From assembly GCA_026389675.1 (NCBI GenBank), contig JAPLHJ010000021.1:1-12490 (forward strand): a stretch of DNA of 12,490 nucleotides, given 5' to 3'. The translations under genes and the position numbers were made by a program. The DNA comes from Chloroflexota bacterium. GTDB lineage: Bacteria > Chloroflexota > Dehalococcoidia > GIF9 > UBA5629. The notes beneath the pieces were generated by a model that worked only from the letters and a program-made list of their open reading frames with translations, did not search any database and had not been told where the DNA came from. Positions 7,798 through 12,490 of the stretch are shown here, in pieces (the stretch's first letter is position 1; each line of letters opens with the position of its first letter).

Positions 7798-7964
7798 GAT
7801 TCCTCAATAACTGGAATTAGCTTGAAGTCCTCCCTGCTTTCCAGCAGTTCTTTTACCGCTTCCGCTATCAAATCACTGGCCGACAGACGGCGTTTCACCG
7901 CCTCAATCTTCAAACCGGTGTACAGGTCTTCATCATGGAATATAACTGTCATCCTTCGACTCAT
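7788..7964 (-). CDS. Ribbon-helix-helix antitoxin (possibly truncated by frameshift)
   Basis: 58-residue DNA-binding antitoxin and likely autorepressor. The ATG at 7964 is chosen because GGGAGG lies six bases upstream; an in-frame ATG at 7985 has nothing comparable and would lie upstream of that Shine-Dalgarno. The N-terminal strand RRMTVIFHDEDLYTGLK and helices IEAVKRRLSASDLIAEAV form the CopG/MetJ-like ribbon-helix-helix fold, with EAVKELLES closing the DNA-binding part. The frame then ends soon after KLIPVIEESRG at a TGA, without the long toxin-wrapping tail common in RelE partners. That tail seems to be present in another frame (7797-7736). It precedes the toxin gene in the usual antitoxin-first order. 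Confidence 0.75.
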   Translation of the reverse strand: MSRRMTVIFHDEDLYTGLKIEAVKRRLSASDLIAEAVKELLESREDFKLIPVIEESRG

Positions 7965-7981
7965 AGGCTTCCTCCCTACAT

Positions 7982-7997
7982 GCATAAAAGCATAAAA
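7982..7997 (-). repeat. Tandem 8-bp direct repeat, candidate antitoxin operator
   Basis: Two exact, adjacent copies of GCATAAAA on the plus strand (TTTTATGC on the minus), at 7982-7989 and 7990-7997. They lie between the predicted transcription start and the antitoxin Shine-Dalgarno. Ribbon-helix-helix repressors often bind closely spaced short repeats near their own promoter, so an operator role is plausible but inferred. Confidence 0.4.
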
Positions 7998-8012
7998 ACA
8001 TAATTACGTTTT

Positions 8013-8041
8013 ATTATTGCTCACCCTGAATGGTGCGTCAA
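8013..8041 (-). promoter_or_regulatory. sigma70-like promoter of the toxin-antitoxin operon
   Basis: Minus strand: -35 TTGACG (8041-8036), 17-base spacer, -10 AATAAT (8018-8013); each hexamer matches the consensus at five of six positions. Predicted start is near 8006, about 40 bases before the antitoxin ATG. This shows that the cassette need not depend on read-through from the pfkB operon, which runs in the same direction and ends at 8089. Confidence 0.6.
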
Positions 8042-8088
8042 CTCACAGACGCAAATTTAATGAATTTGTACGCGCTTAATAATCCAAC

Positions 8089-9024
8089 CTAAGACAACAG
8101 CCTCTCCACCATAACCTGAGGCAATAGCTTCTCCACATCCTCCCTATGGCAAAGCTCGGTGCCCGAGGTAAGTGTCGCTGCTGTGCCGGCCGCCACTGCC
8201 AGGCGTGAGGCATCCTCGAGGCTGCCGCCCTGGCTCAGCTTGAGGACCAGGCCCGCCACGGTGGAATCGCCGGCCCCCACTGTGCTCATGACCTGCACAT
8301 CGGGAGGCACCACCTTAAACATAGCGTCCTTATCTCCGATTATCATCCCCTCCCTGCCCCGGGAAATGGCCGCTATTCCTATCCCTCCGCTGATAAAAGA
8401 CTTGACCGCCTGGATAATATCCTCTTCCGTATGCAGTTCCTTGCCTATGGCAGTCTGCGCCTCGCGGACATTGGGCTTGATAATGTCCGGTTTGGCCTGA
8501 ATGCCTTCCTGCAGCCACAGGTCGGCCGAGTCGAGCACGGTGGTAATTCCCAGGCCTTTCATTTTCTCGATAAGCTCTCGGTAAATGTTGAAGGGCACGC
8601 CGGGCGGAACGCTTCCGGCGAAAACCATGTACCGGGGTTTAGGCTTAATGCAGGTAATTTTATCCACCAGCTTTTTAAGCTCGTCAGCCGATACCCTGGG
8701 ACCGGGCGCCGATATCCTCGTCTGGCAGTGGGTTTTTAGGTCGGTGATGATGAAATTGCTGCGTATCTCGTTCCTGATAGAGGTGAAATCGCAGGGTACG
8801 CCTTTCTGCTTCAAAATATTCTTGAGGGAACTGCCGTCAGCTCCTCCCATGAAACCATAGGCAACCGCCCGGCCGCCGAGCTCACAGATAACGCGCGATA
8901 CGTTGATGCCCTTGCCTCCCGGCTCGCTTTTGAAACTGACCCAGCGGTTGGTATCATCCAGGACCAGGTTTTCCACAGCCACGTGGCGGTCCAGGGACGG
9001 GTTCAGGGTTACTGTGGCTATCAC
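8089..9024 (-). CDS. PfkB-family sugar-phosphate kinase (1-phosphofructokinase / 6-phosphofructokinase / tagatose-6-phosphate kinase type)
   Basis: 311-residue cytoplasmic kinase of the ribokinase superfamily, hexose-phosphate branch. MIATVTLNPSLDR at the start and GGKGINVSR (residues 36-44) are the branch signature. The middle has FAGSVPPGVP, followed by IKPNVREA (182-189). The C-terminal signature is STVGAGDSTVAG, with the catalytic base Asp253. It would use ATP to phosphorylate a ketohexose phosphate, giving fructose 1,6- or tagatose 1,6-bisphosphate. Sequence alone does not separate the FruK, PfkB and LacC activities. The start is GTG at 9024, placed directly after the pyruvate kinase TAG with no bases between, so translation is probably coupled. 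The LacD-type aldolase two genes upstream makes a tagatose- or fructose-bisphosphate route likely. It is the last gene of the operon. Confidence 0.9.
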   Translation of the reverse strand: MIATVTLNPSLDRHVAVENLVLDDTNRWVSFKSEPGGKGINVSRVICELGGRAVAYGFMGGADGSSLKNILKQKGVPCDFTSIRNEIRSNFIITDLKTHCQTRISAPGPRVSADELKKLVDKITCIKPKPRYMVFAGSVPPGVPFNIYRELIEKMKGLGITTVLDSADLWLQEGIQAKPDIIKPNVREAQTAIGKELHTEEDIIQAVKSFISGGIGIAAISRGREGMIIGDKDAMFKVVPPDVQVMSTVGAGDSTVAGLVLKLSQGGSLEDASRLAVAAGTAATLTSGTELCHREDVEKLLPQVMVERLLS

Positions 9025-10467
9025 CTATATCTTCTCTACTTTAAGCATGTTGGTACTGCCGGACTGGCCCATCGGCAGCCCAGCCGTCACCACCACCAGG
9101 TCACCCTCTTTGCACAGCCCGCACTCGCTCCCGGCGGTGGCCGCCTGCGAAAACATATTGAGAATCATTTTGGGCTCCGGCACCTTCAGGGCAGTCACAC
9201 CCCAGGACAGGGACAATTGTCTCTGCGTGGATACATTGGGAGTGATGGCTAATATCGGCGTACGGGGACGGTACTTGGATACCCGCCTGGCCGTGCTGCC
9301 GGAAGCGGTATAGGCGATAACAGCTTTGGCGCCGAGTTGGGCAGCTACGTGGCAGGCCGCGTAGCTGATGGCGTCGTCCGTGAGCGGCTGTAAATCTTTG
9401 CCCTTGCTGGCGAAGTTCTCTTCATACGGCAGCGCGGCTTCAGCCTCAAGTGCAATAAGCGACATCATCTGCACGGTCTCCACCGGATAATGGCCGATAG
9501 CAGTTTCCTCGGAGAGCATGATGGCATCAGCCCCGTCGAAGATGGCGTTGGCAACATCAGTCGCCTCGGCGCGGGTGGGCATGGGAGAATCAACCATGGA
9601 TTCGAGCATCTGGGTGGCAACAATCACCGGTTTGCCGAGGTGATTGCTCTTGCGGATGAGATCTTTCTGCACAATGGGAACGCGCTGAATCGGTATCTGC
9701 ACACCGAGATCGCCGCGTGCCACCATTATCCCGTCGGCGGCCTCGCTTATCTCGTCAAAATTATTGAGGCCCTCGAGCCTTTCGATTTTAGCTATTATCT
9801 TGGCTTTTGAATCCTGCAGTAACAGGAATTCCCTGACCTTGACCACGTCGGCAGCACTGCGGACGAAGGATAGTCCCACGAAGTCAATATCCTGTTTAAC
9901 CACGAAATCGAGGTGAAGCCAGTCCTCCTCCGTAACCGCATCGATGTCCCAGGTCACGCCCGGGACCGTCACACCTTTATTATCAAACAGCCTGCCGCCC
10001 GCGACGACCGTACACTTGACCGCATCTTTGCTGATGGATTTCACTTCGAGGCGGATGGAGCCGTCATCCAGTAAAATGATCTGCCCCAGCTTAACGTGCC
10101 GCGGCAACTCCGGCAGGTCGACAGAAACCTGTGATTCATCGCCCAGGACGTCGCGCGTGGTCAGCAGGAAATCGGCGCCTTCGCGCAACTTGATGCCGCC
10201 TTTCTTGGCCTTGCCGGTGCGGTCCTTGGGACCCGGCAGGTCCAGCAGCAGCGCCAGCGGCAGCTTCTTTTTCTTGGCTTCACGCCGCAGGATCTCCAGG
10301 TATTGCGCATGCTCCTCCATGGTGCCATGCGATGCATTAATACGCGCAACATTCATCCCTGCTTCGAGAAGACTTTTAACCACGGCAGGAGCGATACTGC
10401 TGGGGCCCATCGTGCAGACGATTTTAGTTTTACGCAGGGGAATGCCCCGCGCCGGTAGAGTGGTCAT
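9025..10467 (-). CDS. pyk: Pyruvate kinase
   Basis: Converts phosphoenolpyruvate and ADP to pyruvate and ATP; cytoplasmic, usually a tetramer. 480 residues from the ATG at 10467, which lies 7 bases after the aldolase stop. An in-frame TTG at 10512 would add 15 residues inside the aldolase gene and has AAGGA ahead of it, so it remains possible. Core motifs: RKTKIVCTMGPSS at the start, MNVARINASHG, then IIAKIERLEG (Lys227 and Glu229), DGIMVARGDLG (metal-binding Asp), and VATQMLESM with PTRAEATDVANA. The C-domain (YTASGSTARRVSKYRP) is complete. One departure: the usual DTKGPEIRTG segment before the B domain reads DLPGPKDRTG (about 76-85), keeping the Arg but changing nearby residues. Middle gene of the aldolase-pyk-kinase operon. 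Confidence 0.92.
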   Translation of the reverse strand: MTTLPARGIPLRKTKIVCTMGPSSIAPAVVKSLLEAGMNVARINASHGTMEEHAQYLEILRREAKKKKLPLALLLDLPGPKDRTGKAKKGGIKLREGADFLLTTRDVLGDESQVSVDLPELPRHVKLGQIILLDDGSIRLEVKSISKDAVKCTVVAGGRLFDNKGVTVPGVTWDIDAVTEEDWLHLDFVVKQDIDFVGLSFVRSAADVVKVREFLLLQDSKAKIIAKIERLEGLNNFDEISEAADGIMVARGDLGVQIPIQRVPIVQKDLIRKSNHLGKPVIVATQMLESMVDSPMPTRAEATDVANAIFDGADAIMLSEETAIGHYPVETVQMMSLIALEAEAALPYEENFASKGKDLQPLTDDAISYAACHVAAQLGAKAVIAYTASGSTARRVSKYRPRTPILAITPNVSTQRQLSLSWGVTALKVPEPKMILNMFSQAATAGSECGLCKEGDLVVVTAGLPMGQSGSTNMLKVEKI

Positions 10468-10474
10468 GTCGGTT

Positions 10475-11470
10475 TTAATAATTGCGGTACCAGCCGGGCC
10501 CGGTAGGAGCAATGTCAGATTCCTTTATCCCAATCTTGGCAAACCAGGGTTTAGCGTTTTCTGCCGTGATCTTAGATAGTTCGCTCAGCCTGTTACCCGC
10601 AACATCCCGGAAAAACTTCAGCCTTTCAGGCCTGCCGCTTATTTCCAGCGCCTCCTGCCAGACGGCCCTGCCGCCCAGGAAACCCGACGCCCCGGCCCGG
10701 CAGGCTATGGTCACCTGCTGTTTGAAAGTCTCATAATCCACACCGGCGCTCAGGATTACCCAGGGGATGCGTGAAGCTGCATCCAATCCCTTACAATACC
10801 CGGCCATTTTTGCCGCGTCTTTTTCATATTTCGCATCGGCGGGGAACTCCGCTTTCAACACGTCAACTGGCAATTCAGTGATCTGCCGGGCAGTCTCGAT
10901 GACCATCTCCGGCAGCTTGCGCGCGAATTCGGACGAATCCATAACCTCGCCTTCAACACGGTAGGTCTTGGGCTCAACCAGCAGCGGGATATCGTATTTA
11001 TTACAATCTGCCGCCACATCGGCTATGGTCTTGAGCTGTTTGGCCGCCAGCTTCTTGATATCAGGCCGGTAATAAACCAGTATCTTTACCGCAGAGGCTC
11101 CCATGCGCTTGATCTTCTCCACGCTCCAGCCCTTGAGTAAAGTTGTCAGGCGCCCGGTGGGGTCCTTTTCGTAGCCGGTGGCCTCGATGCTGACCAGCAA
11201 CCCCGTATGGCCGCTCAGCGCGTTACCGGCGATACACTGGGCAGCCCCGTATTCCGGGTCGAGCAGTATGCCGCTGGCAAAGGCGCCCATGGTAGAGCAC
11301 ATATCCAATTTCAACTGTACTATCCCAGCATAGTCAGGCACTTCATGCTGCGCATCCTCCATCATGGTTATCAGGCCGGACCTGTGGTCCATGGCACACA
11401 TGATGAAATGCCCGGCTGCCGTGGAAATCTGCTGCAGCCCCCTTATTTTGCCTATCGATAATGCCTTCAT
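10475..11470 (-). CDS. Class I aldolase, LacD-like (tagatose-1,6-bisphosphate aldolase family)
   Basis: 331 residues. LacD-family enzymes cleave tagatose 1,6-bisphosphate (and often fructose 1,6-bisphosphate) to dihydroxyacetone phosphate and glyceraldehyde 3-phosphate via a Schiff base. Signature blocks: CAMDHRSGL near residue 25 (LacD has FDQRGAL), GASAVKILVYY with Lys129, LLVEPKTY, and DVLKAEFP, where Lys206 is the expected Schiff-base lysine. Then come LSAGVDYETFKQQV and GFLGGRAVWQEA for phosphate binding. The start ATG at 11470 follows GAGGTGG at good spacing. First gene of the operon; its promoter is overlapped by a perfect palindrome. Alternative: a sulfofructose-1-phosphate (YihT-like) aldolase belongs to the same family, but no sulfoquinovose genes are visible. 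The DHR in place of DQR may mean altered substrate preference; inference. Confidence 0.85.
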   Translation of the reverse strand: MKALSIGKIRGLQQISTAAGHFIMCAMDHRSGLITMMEDAQHEVPDYAGIVQLKLDMCSTMGAFASGILLDPEYGAAQCIAGNALSGHTGLLVSIEATGYEKDPTGRLTTLLKGWSVEKIKRMGASAVKILVYYRPDIKKLAAKQLKTIADVAADCNKYDIPLLVEPKTYRVEGEVMDSSEFARKLPEMVIETARQITELPVDVLKAEFPADAKYEKDAAKMAGYCKGLDAASRIPWVILSAGVDYETFKQQVTIACRAGASGFLGGRAVWQEALEISGRPERLKFFRDVAGNRLSELSKITAENAKPWFAKIGIKESDIAPTGPGWYRNY

Positions 11471-11480
11471 AATTCCACCT

Positions 11481-11500
11481 CTATATTGATATCAATATAG
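11481..11500. promoter_or_regulatory. Perfect 20-bp palindrome, probable operator of the aldolase operon
   Basis: CTATATTGATATCAATATAG reads the same on both strands without a mismatch or spacer. It covers the minus-strand -10 element and predicted start of the aldolase promoter and lies just upstream of the Shine-Dalgarno. A dimeric repressor bound there would block transcription. No regulator gene is in the window, so the family is unknown. Confidence 0.7.
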
Positions 11501-11522
11501 CCGTTTGACCATTCCATTACAA
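11494..11522 (-). promoter_or_regulatory. sigma70-like promoter of the aldolase-pyk-pfkB operon
   Basis: Minus strand: -35 TTGTAA (11522-11517, four of six), 17-base spacer, -10 TATATT (11499-11494, five of six). The -10 is inside the 20-bp palindrome. Predicted start near 11487, giving a leader of about 17 bases that includes the AGAGGTGG ribosome-binding site. Confidence 0.55.
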
Positions 11523-11559
11523 ATCCTGCCGCCCGTACAGCTTCAGGTTGGATGCGCTG

Positions 11560-11568
11560 TGATATAAT
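11560..11568 (+). promoter_or_regulatory. Extended -10 promoter of the PaaK-like gene
   Basis: Plus strand TGATATAAT: TGn directly followed by perfect TATAAT (11563-11568). Predicted start near 11575, about 20 bases before the ATG at 11596, with GGAG (11581-11584) between. No convincing -35. It is about 40 bases from the divergent aldolase promoter. Confidence 0.5.
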
Positions 11569-11595
11569 GCGGTAAAAAGCGGAGATGATGGCAAG

Positions 11596-12490
11596 ATGGC
11601 GGAAAAACGTGACATGTTCCCGCATGACGAATCCCTGGAAAGGCTGCCGGCAGCATATAGGGAAAAGCGGCTGTCGAAAAAGTTGCAGCAGTTAGTCAAA
11701 TACGCTTACCGGAACGCGCCCGGTTTTAAGGCACGCCTTGATGCAGCAGGCTTGAAGCCGGACGATATCAAGGGCATATCTGACCTGCCCCGTATTCCCG
11801 TCTTAAGGAAAGACGACCTGATCAGGCTGCAGAAAGAGCGTCCCCCCTTCGGCGGCTATCTTGCCGTGCCCCTTAACCGGGTAGGCCACGTTTATCAATC
11901 GCCGGGCCCCATTTACGACCCCCAGCGCCGGGTAAGAAACACCTTCGGCAGCCCTGGTATCGGCGATGGCTTGATCGCCATCAATGCCTGGGCCTATCAA
12001 ATCACACCGGCCGGCATGATCATGGACGCAGTATTGAAAAATATGGGGTTCACGGTTTTCCCGGCAGGCCCGGGCAATACCGACCTGCAGATGCAGGTGA
12101 TGCGTGACCTGCAGGCGGCCTGCTTCGCGGGTTCGCCATCGTTCTTAGCCTCCATAATCAAAAGGGCCGAAGAGCAGGGTTACGACTTTAAAAAAGATTT
12201 CAACCTGAAATATGCCCTGGTGTTCGGCGAGATGGGCGGTGACCAGTTGCGCCGTACATTCAGCGAAAAATACGGCATACGCTGCATCGGGGGCGACGTC
12301 TATGTGACCGCGGATACCGGCATCATCGCCGTCTCCTGTGATGAGAATGCCGGGATGCATGTCAGCACCGATATGATCGTTGAGATCGCCGACCCCGCGA
12401 CCGGGCAGGTGTTGCCGCCCGGCGAGATGGGCGAGGTGGTGGTAACGCCGTTCGACGAAGTTTACCCGCTTATCCGCTTCGGCACTGGCG
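11596..12490 (+). CDS. PaaK-like acyl-CoA ligase homologue (partial, C-terminus outside window)
   Basis: Member of the phenylacetate-CoA ligase-like adenylate-forming family, open from ATG 11596 to the right edge (298 codons; family about 430). GGAG lies 11 bases upstream of the start, somewhat far. Family marks: the N-terminal VKYAYRNAPGFKARLDAAGL followed by ISDLPRIPVLRKDDL, the middle block AACFAGSPSFLASI, and the C-terminal GEMGEVVVTPFDEVYPLIRFGTG. Two key motifs are unusual. The nucleotide-binding loop, normally SSGTTG, is replaced by YQSPGPIYDP (about 100-109). The YGxTE adenine-site motif reads VYVTADTG (236-242), with Asp for Glu. It may therefore adenylate poorly, or belong to a divergent subfamily with another chemistry. 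Substrate unknown. It diverges from the aldolase operon; shared control through the region between is possible. Confidence 0.85.
   Translation, partial: MAEKRDMFPHDESLERLPAAYREKRLSKKLQQLVKYAYRNAPGFKARLDAAGLKPDDIKGISDLPRIPVLRKDDLIRLQKERPPFGGYLAVPLNRVGHVYQSPGPIYDPQRRVRNTFGSPGIGDGLIAINAWAYQITPAGMIMDAVLKNMGFTVFPAGPGNTDLQMQVMRDLQAACFAGSPSFLASIIKRAEEQGYDFKKDFNLKYALVFGEMGGDQLRRTFSEKYGIRCIGGDVYVTADTGIIAVSCDENAGMHVSTDMIVEIADPATGQVLPPGEMGEVVVTPFDEVYPLIRFGTG

Noticed and set aside
7965..7985. Longer antitoxin start at the ATG at 7985.
   Set aside because: GGGAGG stands six bases before the ATG at 7964, and the added residues would lie across that site and the tandem repeat.
8034..8053. Inverted repeat TGCGTC / GACGCA with an 8-base loop after the pfkB operon, considered as a terminator.
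   Set aside because: The stem is only six pairs, no T-run follows on the minus strand, and half of it is the -35 of the toxin-antitoxin promoter. It is not strong enough to call.
11517..11699. 60-codon minus-strand frame across the aldolase/PaaK intergenic region.
   Set aside because: It covers both divergent promoters and the start of the PaaK-like gene, with no ribosome-binding site or protein-like pattern.

Overview
The window is bacterial chromosome. Two substrate-binding proteins carry lipoprotein signal peptides, several genes have clear Shine-Dalgarno sites, and sigma70-like promoters can be read at five places. Base composition is moderately GC-rich by eye. The gene set (oligopeptide-type ABC transport, radical SAM, COG1237-type metallo-hydrolase, PaaK-like ligase, LacD-type aldolase with PfkB kinase and pyruvate kinase) suggests an anaerobe, perhaps a Chloroflexota/Dehalococcoidia-like or Clostridia-like lineage. 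That placement is inference and weak.

Region 1 (1-4643, minus strand): a dipeptide/oligopeptide-type ABC importer operon. A promoter (4615-4643) precedes two paralogous family 5 lipoprotein solute-binding proteins (4515-2782 and 2745-940) and a DppB/OppB-type permease that runs off the left edge (884-1). The second permease and the ATPases would lie beyond the edge.

Region 2 (4640-7406): a radical SAM protein on the minus strand (5797-4640), with a variant CX4CX2C cluster motif, diverges from a plus-strand pair: a HAD-superfamily hydrolase (5852-6532) and a metallo-beta-lactamase-fold hydrolase (6555-7406).

Region 3 (7436-8041, minus strand): an AT-richer type II toxin-antitoxin cassette with its own promoter, a ribbon-helix-helix antitoxin and a RelE/ParE-type toxin. 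The antitoxin frame stops early at a G4 run. A one-base shift would continue it for about 18 more basic residues, almost up to the toxin start, so it is probably frameshifted or miscalled.

Region 4 (8089-11522, minus strand): a compact sugar-phosphate operon ordered LacD-type aldolase, pyruvate kinase, PfkB-family kinase. Together these could phosphorylate a ketohexose phosphate, cleave the bisphosphate and make ATP at the pyruvate step. A perfect 20-bp palindrome covers the -10 element of its promoter and is the best regulatory-site candidate in the window.

Region 5 (11560-12490, plus strand): a PaaK-like acyl-CoA ligase homologue, divergent from region 4 and cut by the right edge. It lacks the usual Ser/Thr/Gly-rich nucleotide-binding motif. 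No intergenic stretch exceeds 300 bases, and no tRNA, rRNA, CRISPR or insertion sequence was seen. Most of the window is ordinary metabolism and transport. The points worth a second look are the palindromic operator, the interrupted antitoxin and the motif variants in four enzymes.
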